A DNA stretch of 64,000 nt from Halomonas ventosae (lineage in GTDB: Bacteria > Pseudomonadota > Gammaproteobacteria > Pseudomonadales > Halomonadaceae), in contig NZ_SNZJ01000004.1 of the NCBI RefSeq assembly GCF_004363555.1, forward strand, positions 186,001 through 250,000, written 5' to 3'. How positions within the stretch are numbered: position 1 is the stretch's first letter; each line of letters opens with the position of its first letter. The translations under genes were made by a program, and so were the position numbers. The notes under the pieces were generated by a model that ran no database searches, was not told the origin of the DNA, and saw nothing but the letters and a program-made list of their open reading frames with translations. Shown here in pieces: positions 48,339 through 57,943 of the stretch.

Positions 48339-48413
48339 GGGAGTACCCGCGAGACCAGGTAGGGGAATGGATCCGGCCGGAATGATGCCCCGGCCGGGAG
48401 CGGCTGGCACCGG

Positions 48414-49733
48414 TCAGTCGAGGTAGCCGGCGCGCTGCATGGTGCGCTCCGTAGCGCGCTGCGCATTCTGCAGCGCCTGCTCGACCGTCATGTCACCGGT
48501 CAGGGCCGCGGCCACCATCTGGCCTACCTGGGTGCCGATGGACTGGAACTCGGGAATGCCGACGAACTGCACGCCGACGTAGGGGCTGGGTTCCAGCGTC
48601 GAGTCGGTGGGATCGGCACTCTGCATCGCCGCGAGGGCAAAGTCGGCGAAGGGCGCCGCTTCCTGGTAGTTCTCGTTGGCATAGGTGGACTCCCGGGTCC
48701 CCGGCGGCACGCTGGTCCAGCCCTCGGTCTCACCGACCAGTTCGATGTACTCCCGGGAGGTCGCCCAGGTGATGAACTCCCTGGCCGCGTCCTGTTTCTC
48801 CGAGGAGGCCGGGATGGCCAACGCCCAGGACCACAGCCAGTGGGAGCCCTTGGGTGTCTCGGCCACCGGCGCCTGGGCGAAGCCCAGCCTGTCGGCCACC
48901 TGGGATTCCGCCGGGTTGTAGATGCGCCCCGCTGCCGAGGTCGCATCGACCCAGATGGCGCACTTGCCGCTGGAGAACAGCGCCTGGTTCTCGTTGAAGC
49001 CGTTGGAGCTGGCCCCGGGCGGCCCATAGTCGTTCAGCAGGTCGACGTAGAAGCCGACCGCCTCCTGCCACTCGGGCGAGTCGAGCTCGGGATTCCAGTC
49101 CATGTCGAACCAGCGCCCGCCGAAGGTGTTCACCAGGGTCGAGACGAAGGCCATGTTCTCGCCCCAGCCCGGCTTGCCACGCAGGCAGATGCCGGCGACC
49201 TCGTTGTCGGGGTCGTGGAGCTGGCCGGCCCATTCGCGCACCTGCTCCCAGCTCGGCTGCTCGGGCACCTCGATGCCCGCCTCGTCGAACAGGTCCGTGC
49301 GGTAATACATCATCGAACTTTCGCCATAGAACGGCAGCGCATGCAGGGTGCCCTCGTGGGAGAGGCCATCGCGGACCGTCTGCAGCAGGTCATCGACCTG
49401 ATACTCCGCGGGCAGCTCGTCGAGGGGCGTCAGCCAGCCGCGCTCGGCCCAGATGGGCACCTCGTAGGTGCCGATGGTCATGACGTCGAACTGGCCGCCC
49501 TGGGTGGCGATATCGGTGGTCAGGCGCTGGCGCAGCACGTTCTCCTCGAGCACTACCCAGTCCAGCGTGATGTCGGGATGCGCCTGCTCGAAGGCCTCGG
49601 TCAGGCTCTGCATGATCACCATGTCGTTGTTGTTGACGGTACCGACGGTGATCTCGGTCTGCGCCTGGGCCTGGCCGGCGACGGCGATGGCCGCGGTCAG
49701 GGTCGTCAGGGGGAGATGGCGGATGACTCTCAT
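48414..49733 (-). CDS. Polyol ABC transporter substrate-binding protein (SmoE/MtlE-like)
   Basis: A 439-aa periplasmic binding protein of family 1. The signal peptide (LTTLTAAIAVAGQAQAQ) is cleaved near residue 24. Segments such as TYEVPIWAERGWLTPLDELP, ALPFYGESSMMYYRTDLFDEAG and CAIWVDATSAAGR are typical of sorbitol/mannitol-binding proteins. A GGAGGA site precedes ATG 49733. It heads the polyol operon directly downstream of two operator-like palindromes. Confidence 0.92.
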   Translation of the reverse strand: MRVIRHLPLTTLTAAIAVAGQAQAQTEITVGTVNNNDMVIMQSLTEAFEQAHPDITLDWVVLEENVLRQRLTTDIATQGGQFDVMTIGTYEVPIWAERGWLTPLDELPAEYQVDDLLQTVRDGLSHEGTLHALPFYGESSMMYYRTDLFDEAGIEVPEQPSWEQVREWAGQLHDPDNEVAGICLRGKPGWGENMAFVSTLVNTFGGRWFDMDWNPELDSPEWQEAVGFYVDLLNDYGPPGASSNGFNENQALFSSGKCAIWVDATSAAGRIYNPAESQVADRLGFAQAPVAETPKGSHWLWSWALAIPASSEKQDAAREFITWATSREYIELVGETEGWTSVPPGTRESTYANENYQEAAPFADFALAAMQSADPTDSTLEPSPYVGVQFVGIPEFQSIGTQVGQMVAAALTGDMTVEQALQNAQRATERTMQRAGYLD

Positions 49734-49769
49734 GGCGGGATCCTCCAGGGATGTCTTGGCATTGTTATA

Positions 49770-49805
49770 TTGATCATATTGATCAAGCTTCGATCAAATG
49801 ATCGA
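49770..49805. promoter_or_regulatory. Paired palindromic operators upstream of the polyol operon
   Basis: TTGATCATATTGATCAA (49770-49786) and TCGATCAAATGATCGA (49790-49805) are two related inverted repeats spaced about two helical turns apart, 36 bp before the operon's first start codon. They are the probable binding sites of the adjacent SorC-type regulator. Confidence 0.65.
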
Positions 49806-49882
49806 TCACGGCGCCACAAAAAGCAAAGATTCGCCCTTAGACTTTGGCCCAAAGAATCAGTGATTACGGATGATGCACTGCG

Positions 49883-50833
49883 TCACGACGGCTCGATGAT
49901 GCAGCGCGCGGCCGTCTCGTCGGTCACCAGACCCTTCAGCCAGCCACCCCGCAGCGCGGCGAGCAGCGCCGGCGCCTTCTCCCGGCCGCCGGCCAGGGCC
50001 ACCAGGGGCTGGTCGCGCAGCATCTCCAGCGGCAGGCTGGTGACCCGACGGGTAATGGAGCAGTCGATGACCCGACCCTCGCGGTCCAGTGGCCAGCCCA
50101 GCAGCTCGCCCACGGCCTCGAGCCGCAGCAGCTCCTCGAGGTCGCTCTGGCCGATGAAGTGGTCCTGGAAGAGGGTCGCCTGTCGGTCGATGCGCCCCAC
50201 GCCGATGAAGGCCGCCTCCGCCTGCCTGGCCACCTCCGTGATGGCCTGGAAGAGCCGCTGGCCGAGCATGGCCTGCTTCTCCTCCACCGAGTCGGCCACC
50301 ACCGGGGTCGGCAGCAGGAAGCGCTCGCCGCCGGTCTTGTCGGCCAGCACCACCACGCCGTCATAGCGGTTGGCGGAGCCGTCACGTGCCACGTTGCCGA
50401 CCAGCGAGACGAAACGATGTTGCGGACGGTCATGGCGGCTCATGGCCTCCACGGTGGCGCGCACCGAACGCCCGGTGCCCAGCGACAGGGTCAGGGGTTC
50501 GCTGCGCTCCACCAGGCGGGAGATACGCTCCGCGCCGGCTGCCGCGAGGTAGTAGGCGGCGCCGTCGGGCGCGTCCGGCTCGGCCGGCACCACATCGCAG
50601 TAGTCGAGGCCATAGCGGTCACGGATCGCCGCGGCCAGGGCCATGCAGGCCGAGATCGGATGATCGATGCGCACCTTGATCAGCCCCTCCTGGCGCGCCA
50701 GGGCGAGCAGGCGCTGGACCCCGGGGCGGGAGACGCCCAGCTGCTGGGCGATCTCGTCCTGGGTGATGCCCCCCACATAGGACATCCAGGCGGCGCGTGC
50801 GGCCTGGTCCAGCTTGCGTTCGAACTTGTCCAT
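49883..50833 (-). CDS. SorC/DeoR-family sugar-binding transcriptional regulator (SmoC-like)
   Basis: A 316-aa regulator. The N-terminal helix-turn-helix (ITQDEIAQQLGVSRPGVQRLLALA, residues 23-46) is followed by the SorC effector domain (LSLGTGRSVRATVEAMS; VSLVGNVARDGS; ADKTGGERFLLPTPVVADS; FIGVGRIDRQATLF). It would sense a phosphorylated or free sugar alcohol. ATG 50833 (MDKFERKLDQAAR) is preferred over the ATG at 50896. It lies upstream of the transporter genes on the same strand. Confidence 0.9.
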   Translation of the reverse strand: MDKFERKLDQAARAAWMSYVGGITQDEIAQQLGVSRPGVQRLLALARQEGLIKVRIDHPISACMALAAAIRDRYGLDYCDVVPAEPDAPDGAAYYLAAAGAERISRLVERSEPLTLSLGTGRSVRATVEAMSRHDRPQHRFVSLVGNVARDGSANRYDGVVVLADKTGGERFLLPTPVVADSVEEKQAMLGQRLFQAITEVARQAEAAFIGVGRIDRQATLFQDHFIGQSDLEELLRLEAVGELLGWPLDREGRVIDCSITRRVTSLPLEMLRDQPLVALAGGREKAPALLAALRGGWLKGLVTDETAARCIIEPS

Positions 50834-50964
50834 GGCCTTGGTCTCCTGGTTCCGCCCGGATCCGGCTTCCATGATACCGGGGCCGCCTCCCGGCACAATG
50901 CCAGGTGTCGGAGCATGCGCCGGGACGCCCGACCACTGGAGACGCCGGGCCGCCCGGCCTATGA

Positions 50965-51759
<795 letters not shown>

Positions 51760-51764
51760 GGGGG

Positions 51765-52322
51765 TTAGGCGCTGCCGAAGTAGCGCTCGCGATCCTCGGC
51801 GGTGATGTCGCTGACATGCAGCGGGAAGGCGGCCTCCCGCCGGTCATCATAGAAGTGGCGCAAGGTGCGCTCGATGGTGGGAAAGGCGAGCTCGTCCCAG
51901 GGGATCTCGTGCTCCTCGAACAGCGCCACCTCGAGGCTCTCTGGCCCCGCCTCGAAGCCGCTGGCGAGATCGGCACGGAAGATCATGTAGACCTGGTCGA
52001 TGTGCGGCAGGTTGATCAGGGTATAGAGCCCATGGATCTCGACCTCGGCACAGGCCTCCTCGCGGGTCTCGCGGGCAGCCGCCTCGACGGTGGTCTCGGC
52101 GTTCTCCATGAAGCCCGCCGGCAGGGTCCAGTAGCCCTTGCGCGGGGAAATGGCGCGGCGGCACAGCAGCACCCGGCTGCCGCTCACCGGCAGGGTGCCG
52201 GCGACGATCCGCGGGTTCTGGTAGTGGATGGTGCCGCATTCGTCGCAGAAGTAGCGCGGCCGGTCGTCCCCGTCGGGAATCGCGAAGCGCACGGTATGGC
52301 CACAGTGACTGCAGAAGTTCAT
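51765..52322 (-). CDS. NUDIX hydrolase with N-terminal zinc ribbon
   Basis: A 185-aa NUDIX enzyme. A four-cysteine zinc ribbon occupies residues 4-29 (CSHC...CDEC), followed by the Nudix box GFMENAETTVEAAARETREE. The layout recalls NudC-like NADH pyrophosphatases but without the full NudC length or its SQPWPFP motif, so the substrate is uncertain. ATG 52322 starts directly before the zinc ribbon. It is divergent from the next NUDIX gene. Confidence 0.88.
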   Translation of the reverse strand: MNFCSHCGHTVRFAIPDGDDRPRYFCDECGTIHYQNPRIVAGTLPVSGSRVLLCRRAISPRKGYWTLPAGFMENAETTVEAAARETREEACAEVEIHGLYTLINLPHIDQVYMIFRADLASGFEAGPESLEVALFEEHEIPWDELAFPTIERTLRHFYDDRREAAFPLHVSDITAEDRERYFGSA

Positions 52323-52425
52323 GGCGCTCCCTGGCAGGCTGGCGGGCGGCATGACGGCCACCCGGTCAGGGCTTGACGCCGCTCAAGGCGGCCGAGTAGA
52401 AGGAATCAAACCCGATGGAAACCCC

Positions 52426-53046
52426 ATGTTAGAGAACCTTCGCGAACGCCTGCAAGCACACCGGCCACGCCGGGTCGGCCTGCGCCTGCCCGAGGCCGCG
52501 GTGCTGCTGCCCATCGTCGACCGCCCCGAGCCGACCCTGCTGTTCACCCGCCGCGCCGACCATCTCAATACCCATAGCGGCCAGGTGGCCTTCCCCGGCG
52601 GCAAGCGCGAGCCGCAGGACAGCGACCTGCTGGCCACCGCGCTGCGTGAGTCCCGGGAGGAGATCGCCCTGCCGCCGGAGCGCGTGGAACTGCTCGGCCG
52701 GCTCTCGGACGTGGTCTCGCTGCATGGCCTGCGCGTCACCCCCTGGGTGGGGCTGATCCCGCCCGACCTGACACTCGTCCCCGATCCCGGCGAGCTCGAC
52801 GCCATCTTCGAGGTGCCGCTGTCGCACTTCCTCGAGGACCAGCGCACCCACACCGACGTGATCCGGGTGGATGGCCGCGACTACTACGTGCCCAGCTACC
52901 GCACCGATGGCCACGTGATCTGGGGGCTCTCCGCGATGATGCTGGTGGAACTGCTCGCCGAGGGCTTCGCCATGCCGATCAACCTCTTCGAGCGCCCACC
53001 GGGCGAGCTGCTCTATCTCCCCGAGCGCGGAGTCACCCGGCCATGA
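52426..53046 (+). CDS. CoA pyrophosphatase-type NUDIX hydrolase (NudL-like)
   Basis: A 206-aa NUDIX enzyme. The CoA-specific motif LLFTRRADHLNTHSGQVAFP precedes the Nudix box GGKREPQDSDLLATALRESR-EE, which together mark the NudL/CoAse subfamily. It would hydrolyse CoA and its derivatives to phosphopantetheine and 3',5'-ADP. ATG 52426 fits the family start. It is followed, with a 4-bp ATGA overlap, by the oxygenase gene. Confidence 0.88.
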   Translation: MLENLRERLQAHRPRRVGLRLPEAAVLLPIVDRPEPTLLFTRRADHLNTHSGQVAFPGGKREPQDSDLLATALRESREEIALPPERVELLGRLSDVVSLHGLRVTPWVGLIPPDLTLVPDPGELDAIFEVPLSHFLEDQRTHTDVIRVDGRDYYVPSYRTDGHVIWGLSAMMLVELLAEGFAMPINLFERPPGELLYLPERGVTRP

Positions 53047-53708
53047 TGCAGCGCGACGCCTTCGCCACCGACCTACCCCGCGAACGGCTGGCCGAACTGG
53101 TCGATGCCCTGGTGGAGAAGGGCTGGTACGTGGGCGAGGCCTTCATCCCCGCCGACCTGTGCGTCGAACTGTACCAGGAGCTCGGCGCCATGGCCGAGCG
53201 GGAGGCCCTGGATGCCGCCGGCATCGGCCGCGGCCAGGAACATGCCCTGCGCCGGGACATCCGCGGCGACGCCATTCGCTGGCTGGACCGCGAAAGCCAG
53301 GCCCGCCGCCGCTACCTCGAGGCCATGGGCGAGCTGCAGCAGGAGCTCAACCAGGCGCTCTTCCTGGGCCTCTTCGAGTACGAGGCGCACTTCGCCCACT
53401 ATCCGCCCGGTGCCTTCTACCGGCGACATCTCGACAGCTTCCGTGGCCGTGCCAACCGGGTGGTCTCCACGGTGGGCTACCTCAACCCCGGGTGGCCCGC
53501 CGACGCCGGCGGCGAGATGGTGATCTTCGCCGCGGACGACTCAGAGCGAGAAGTGGCCCGGGTACGCCCCGAGGCCGGCACCTTCGCCTGCTTCCTCTCC
53601 GACAGCGTGCCCCATGAGGTGCTGCCCACCCGCCTGCCGCGGGCCAGCATCGCCGGCTGGTTCCGGCGCAACGCCTCGCTGGGCGGCCTGGTGGACCCGG
53701 CGCGCTGA
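53043..53708 (+). CDS. 2-oxoglutarate/Fe(II)-dependent oxygenase (prolyl 4-hydroxylase-like)
   Basis: A 221-aa oxygenase with a jelly-roll fold. Iron ligands are His129 and Asp131 (YRRHLDSF) and His191 (SVPHEVLP); Arg200 would bind 2-oxoglutarate. TVGYLNPGWPADAGGEMVIF is typical of the SM-20/P4H group, whose bacterial members hydroxylate proteins such as EF-Tu or ribosomal proteins. The actual target is unknown. It is translationally coupled to both neighbours. Confidence 0.85.
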   Translation: MMQRDAFATDLPRERLAELVDALVEKGWYVGEAFIPADLCVELYQELGAMAEREALDAAGIGRGQEHALRRDIRGDAIRWLDRESQARRRYLEAMGELQQELNQALFLGLFEYEAHFAHYPPGAFYRRHLDSFRGRANRVVSTVGYLNPGWPADAGGEMVIFAADDSEREVARVRPEAGTFACFLSDSVPHEVLPTRLPRASIAGWFRRNASLGGLVDPAR

Positions 53709-55291
53709 TGGCGGACGAGGCGGCGATGGACGAGACACTGCGGCTGCAGGCACGCGTCGCCGAGCTGGAAGCGCGCAATGCGGCTCTCGAGGCCGAGAAG
53801 ACCCACTACCGCTGGCTGGCCGACAGCACCACCGACCTGATCTCCCGCCACGCCCGGGACGGCACCTTCCTCTACGCCTCCCAGGCGGCCAGGGACCTGC
53901 TCGGCTACGAGCCCGACGCGCTGATCGGCGTCTGCGCCTACGACCTCTTCCACCCCGCGGACCTCAGCGACCTGCTCAACAAGTCGCCGCGGGTCTACTA
54001 CCACGACGGCTTCTACCAGCAGACCTACCGCTTCCGGGCCAGGGATGGCCACTATGTCTGGTTCGAGACCACCAGCCGCACGCGCCGCGACCCGGCCACC
54101 GGCGAACTGATCGATATCCTCTGTGTCTCCCGGGACGTGAGTCGGCGCATCCGCATCGAGGCCCACCGCGAGCGCCTGGCCCGGGTCGTGGAATCGACCA
54201 CCGACTATGTGCTGTTCGTCGACGGCCAGGAGCGCATCTTCTATTCCAACGAGGCCGCTCGCCGGCTGCTCTCGCGGCCGTCACGACGCTTCCGGGAAGA
54301 CAGCGAGGCGCCCCTCGATCAGGCCTATACGCCGGATGCCCTGGCGATACTGCGCGAGGTCGTGCTGCCCGCCGTGGCGCGCTACGGTTCCTGGAGCGGC
54401 GAGCTCGAGATGCACGGCCCGAACGGGCCCGTGCCGGTGCTCAGCGTGGTGATGGCCCACTCGGCGCCCGGCGCCGAACCCGACCACCTCTCGCTGCTCA
54501 ATCGCGACATCGGCCTGCGCAAGGCAGCCGAGGCCCAGGAGCGCCGCCATCAGGAACAGATCGCCCATGCCAACCGCCTGGCCACCACCGGCGAGCTCGC
54601 GTCCAACATTGCCCACGAGCTGAACCAGCCGCTGGGGGCGATCGCCAACTACGCCAGCGGGGCACTGATGCAGCTCGCCGCCGACCCGCCCCGTTCCGCC
54701 GACGGGCTACGCCTGCCCCTCACGCGCATCAACGAGCAGGTCCAGCGCCTGGCCGAGCGGCTGCGCCACATCCGCACCTTCGTGCGCAAGGGGCAGACGC
54801 GACCCCGGCCGGTGATGCTGCACGAGGTCATCGACGCCGCCTGCCGGCTCTGCGAGTGGCAGTACCAGCAGACCGGCGTGGCACTGGAACACGACCTCCA
54901 GGATGGCCTGCCCCGGGTCCTGGCCGACCCGATAGCCCTGGAGCAGGTGCTGGTCAACCTGCTGCTCAACGCCCTGGAGGCGAGCCGCGGCCGGCCCGAT
55001 GCCGACCGGGTGACGATCCGCGCCCGGCGCACGGGCCCGCGGGAGGTGGTCCTCACGGTCAGTGATCGCGGTCCCGGGGTGCCGGCGGGGGCCCGGGAGC
55101 GGGTCTTCGCCCCCTTCCACACCAGCCGCCCCGAGGGGCTGGGGATGGGCCTGGCCATCAGCCACTCGCTGATGGAGGCCATGGGCGGTGACCTGCAACT
55201 GCTGCCCGTCGACGGCAACGGTGGGGCCAGCTTTGCCGCCACCCTGCTGGCCGAACCCGGGCTGGCCGCACCTGGCTGCCACACGCGATGA
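53708..55291 (+). CDS. Orphan PAS-domain sensor histidine kinase
   Basis: A 527-aa cytoplasmic sensor kinase without membrane helices. A coiled coil (1-35) leads into a PAS domain with PAC (about 36-150), a second PAS-like domain (155-272), a HisKA-type dimerisation region with phospho-His303 in IAHELNQPLGAIANY, and an HATPase domain (N-box LVNLLLNALEAS, G-box DRGPGVPAG, GLGMGLAIS). This layout is FixL/NtrB-like. No response-regulator gene lies nearby. Its ATG overlaps the oxygenase stop (TGATG). Confidence 0.88.
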   Translation: MADEAAMDETLRLQARVAELEARNAALEAEKTHYRWLADSTTDLISRHARDGTFLYASQAARDLLGYEPDALIGVCAYDLFHPADLSDLLNKSPRVYYHDGFYQQTYRFRARDGHYVWFETTSRTRRDPATGELIDILCVSRDVSRRIRIEAHRERLARVVESTTDYVLFVDGQERIFYSNEAARRLLSRPSRRFREDSEAPLDQAYTPDALAILREVVLPAVARYGSWSGELEMHGPNGPVPVLSVVMAHSAPGAEPDHLSLLNRDIGLRKAAEAQERRHQEQIAHANRLATTGELASNIAHELNQPLGAIANYASGALMQLAADPPRSADGLRLPLTRINEQVQRLAERLRHIRTFVRKGQTRPRPVMLHEVIDAACRLCEWQYQQTGVALEHDLQDGLPRVLADPIALEQVLVNLLLNALEASRGRPDADRVTIRARRTGPREVVLTVSDRGPGVPAGARERVFAPFHTSRPEGLGMGLAISHSLMEAMGGDLQLLPVDGNGGASFAATLLAEPGLAAPGCHTR

Positions 55292-55399
55292 GGCGGCGCG
55301 CACATCGACCATTGAGCTCGACGCCCCGCCTCGGTCATGATGGATCAAGGGAAAGCACTCAAGGATGAACGAGCCACGGCATACCGCTGGAGGAGCCAT

Positions 55400-55735
55400 A
55401 TGCAACCGCTGAGCTACTACTACTACAACGTGCTGGAAGGCCTCGAGAAGCCGAGCGATGTGCCGACGTCCCACCTGCAGGAGGGCTACGACATCCTGTA
55501 TCGGCATGGCGGGCGCATCGAGATCGACCTGATGCGCAAGGCCGAGGACGGCAATGCTCAGGGCGAGCCGTTCCACTGGTACGAGGAGCTCGATGACGTG
55601 CAGCGGGCGAAACTTCGCAAGGCCCTGGATGGCGGCGACCCGGCGAAGATCCTCAAGATCCTGCAGCGCAACGGCTATGCCGGCGTGCTCTACCACCATG
55701 CCTGGGAGCACTTCCGGGAGGCGGACTCGGCGTGA
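55400..55735 (+). CDS. Small acidic protein of unknown function (111 aa)
   Basis: I do not recognise this protein. It starts MQPLSYYYYNVLEGLEKPSDV and is hydrophilic and tyrosine/histidine-rich, with no membrane segment. ATG 55400 has an ideal GGAGGAG site. It is a separate small gene with its own terminator. Confidence 0.65.
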   Translation: MQPLSYYYYNVLEGLEKPSDVPTSHLQEGYDILYRHGGRIEIDLMRKAEDGNAQGEPFHWYEELDDVQRAKLRKALDGGDPAKILKILQRNGYAGVLYHHAWEHFREADSA

Positions 55736-55786
55736 TCGCCACCAGTGTCAATGAATGCCCGGGTGCCGCCACCCGATAGCGATGCA

Positions 55787-55814
55787 GGGCCCGCGAATGT
55801 TCGCGGGCCCTTTT
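55787..55814 (+). terminator. Intrinsic terminator
   Basis: A 10-bp stem (GGGCCCGCGA / TCGCGGGCCC) with a 4-nt loop is followed by TTTT, 51 bp after the small unknown gene. Confidence 0.85.
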
Positions 55815-55822
55815 ATCGACTC

Positions 55823-55965
55823 AGGCTTTGTCTGAAAAGTCGGCGAGCGAAGGTCAGACAAGGCAAAAATCGGCGAAAAGACGGAGTTTACGGGGTGTAA
55901 ATGAGTACTTTGAGTCGATTTTTAACGCCGTATGGCCGAGCGCAGCCAGTTTTCGGACAGTGCCT
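55823..55965. mobile_element. MITE-like repeat element (143 bp)
   Basis: The element is bounded by imperfect terminal inverted repeats: left AGGCTTTGTCTGAAAAGT, right complement AGGCACTGTCCGAAAACT. It has an AT-richer interior (GAGTTTACGGGGTGTAAAT) unlike the flanking genes and encodes no protein. Its right tip supplies part of the stop codon of the neighbouring minus-strand gene. Confidence 0.5.
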
Positions 55966-56356
55966 AGGGCTTGGCCATCAGGTCCGCCCGCCAACCCCGC
56001 CAGAAGCTCACGCCCTGCAGCACGGCCAGCCCCCCCTCGTAGAGCGCCGGTAGCCACAGCAGGCCCGAGGCGAACAGGAAGAACAGCGCAAAGGCCCCCC
56101 GGAACAGGATCGACAGCAGCGCCACCAGGCGATTGTGCAGCGGCGACAGGGCAGCCGGCAGGTAGAGCAGCCCCACCACCAGCATGGCCAGGCCCGCGTA
56201 GCGGGGCCAGGTCAGGGGCGCCGCCAGGTCGGCGCGGATCAGCGCCAGGAAGCTCTCGGGCCACCACCACAGCCACAGGCCGAGCAGCACGTTGAGGACG
56301 ATGCCCGCCAGCATCACCCGTCGAAAGGTCCGGAACGCGTCGTTTGAGGTCTGCAT
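55964..56356 (-). CDS. Small four-helix membrane protein, paralogue A
   Basis: A 130-aa inner-membrane protein with four hydrophobic helices (about residues 12-32, 50-70, 78-98 and 100-120). It resembles the protein at 62266-62637 in size, hydrophobic pattern and the shared YLPAA segment. Both copies sit next to a diheme cytochrome gene, so they probably assist or anchor it. Function unknown. Its stop codon lies at the tip of the MITE-like element. Confidence 0.75.
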   Translation of the reverse strand: MQTSNDAFRTFRRVMLAGIVLNVLLGLWLWWWPESFLALIRADLAAPLTWPRYAGLAMLVVGLLYLPAALSPLHNRLVALLSILFRGAFALFFLFASGLLWLPALYEGGLAVLQGVSFWRGWRADLMAKP

Positions 56357-56382
56357 GGCGAGACTCCCTGGCCGGTGGGCCG

Positions 56383-57936
56383 CTAGAAGGTGAGCAGATA
56401 GTCGAGCAGGGCCGCCCGCTCCCCCGCCGCCAGCCCGGTGCCATAGTCATGGCCCTGGTTGCCGTTGCCGGGCAGGCGGGTGTCGAAGCAGAAGCCCTCG
56501 TCCAGGGGCTCCCCCGGGGTGCAGGCAGGGGCCACGAAGCCGCCCTTGTCGCCGTCCAGCACGTCCAGGCCACGGACGAAGGCCGTGGGACGCTCTTCCG
56601 GCGGCCGCAGCAGGTCGTGCAGGGTCGGCACCGAACCGTTGTGCAGGTAGGGGGCGCGCAGCCAGAGCCCGTCGAGGGGCTGGTTGGCGTAGCCGTCGGT
56701 CTTGCGGAAGTGGCGGAAGCGGTAGCGCTCGTCATCGGCGAACAGGGTGAGCTGGTCGCGACGCAGCGTCTCGGTGTAGCTGTCCAGGCGCGCCGGGTCG
56801 ACCCCGAGCGTGGCGTTGGGCACCACCTCGCCGAGCCGCTCGCCCTCGAAGACGTAGCGCTCTCCCTCCTGGTAGCCGTGGCAGTCGGCGCAGTGGCGCA
56901 TGTAGAGCGCCTTGCCGGCCGCCACGCTGTCGGCCTCGGGGTCGTGGGGGCTCGGCGGCGGCTCGAGGTCGAGCAGCCAGTCGGCGACCCGCTCGATGGC
57001 GGCGTGGTCGACGCTCTCCTCGGTGACCCCGGCGCCCAAGGCGGCACTCAGGTTGCGCTCCTGCAGCGAGGCGTTGTTGCCGTCCCAGTGCAGGTCCATG
57101 CCCTGGCGGGGACGCTGCAGGAAGATCGACGGGAAGTCCGCGGTGCCGACCCGCCCGTCCTCCGTCAGGCCGGCGAGGGTCATGTCGAACTGGATCAGCT
57201 TGTAGGGATTGAAGGTGTCGACCCGCCCCGGCCCCCAGGCCGGCTGCTCCGCCAGCAGCGGGGCCAGCCGCGCGCGGGTCGCCAGCAACCCCTCACGCAC
57301 CCGGGGCAGCACCGCGTGCCGCCACACCAGGCGCTCGACCCAGCCCAGTTCCTGACCCTGCTCCTCCATGGCGCCGAGCACGCTGTCCGGCGCCAGCCGC
57401 GGGTCATCGGCGATCTCCAGCAGGAAGGCGATGAAGCCGTGGAGGTCCAGATTGTTGGAAGGCATGCCCGAGACCAGCCGCGGCTCGGCCTCGGGGGACT
57501 CGCGCACCGTGCCGGTATGGCACACCGCACAGTTGAGCCAGCCAAGCTCCACGCCGCGCACCTTGCGGGTGCCCACGCCGATGGGCAGGTCGCCCGCGTC
57601 CAGGCTGTCGCCCGGGGCGTAGAGGAAGCCGAAGGCCGCGTAGCCCTCCTCGCCCAGCGTCTCGGGGAAGAGCTCGGGCAACACCCGCCACAGCCGCACC
57701 GGCAGCCCGCTTTCCGGCTCGCTGCCGATGGAGCCGTGGCGGAAGTGCACCTCCGGGTCGGCATAGTGGCGCACCGACTCGCCGCTGTAGCGCCACAGGG
57801 TGGGGATGCCGATCGCCAGCACGATCACGCCGGCCAGCACCACGGCCAGCGCCAGCAGGGTCAGCGGCAGGCGTCGCCGGCGGCGACGGCGGGACGCGTC
57901 CTGCACGGCGGTGACGGGGGGCTCCTGGCGTCTCAT
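56383..57936 (-). CDS. Membrane-anchored diheme cytochrome c (RoxA/peroxidase-like), copy A
   Basis: A 517-aa c-type cytochrome. An N-terminal Arg-rich stretch and TM helix (residues 24-46) anchor it facing the periplasm. Haem sites are C136AVCH and C349ADCH. HWDGNN and the C-terminal LRAPYLHNGSVPTLHDLL are shared with diheme peroxidase and RoxA-type oxygenase cytochromes. It could carry electrons or be an oxygenase; sequence does not decide. It is 7 bp downstream of the OYE gene and belongs to the minus-strand cluster. Confidence 0.85.
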   Translation of the reverse strand: MRRQEPPVTAVQDASRRRRRRRLPLTLLALAVVLAGVIVLAIGIPTLWRYSGESVRHYADPEVHFRHGSIGSEPESGLPVRLWRVLPELFPETLGEEGYAAFGFLYAPGDSLDAGDLPIGVGTRKVRGVELGWLNCAVCHTGTVRESPEAEPRLVSGMPSNNLDLHGFIAFLLEIADDPRLAPDSVLGAMEEQGQELGWVERLVWRHAVLPRVREGLLATRARLAPLLAEQPAWGPGRVDTFNPYKLIQFDMTLAGLTEDGRVGTADFPSIFLQRPRQGMDLHWDGNNASLQERNLSAALGAGVTEESVDHAAIERVADWLLDLEPPPSPHDPEADSVAAGKALYMRHCADCHGYQEGERYVFEGERLGEVVPNATLGVDPARLDSYTETLRRDQLTLFADDERYRFRHFRKTDGYANQPLDGLWLRAPYLHNGSVPTLHDLLRPPEERPTAFVRGLDVLDGDKGGFVAPACTPGEPLDEGFCFDTRLPGNGNQGHDYGTGLAAGERAALLDYLLTF

Positions 57937-57943
57937 GGCGGCC

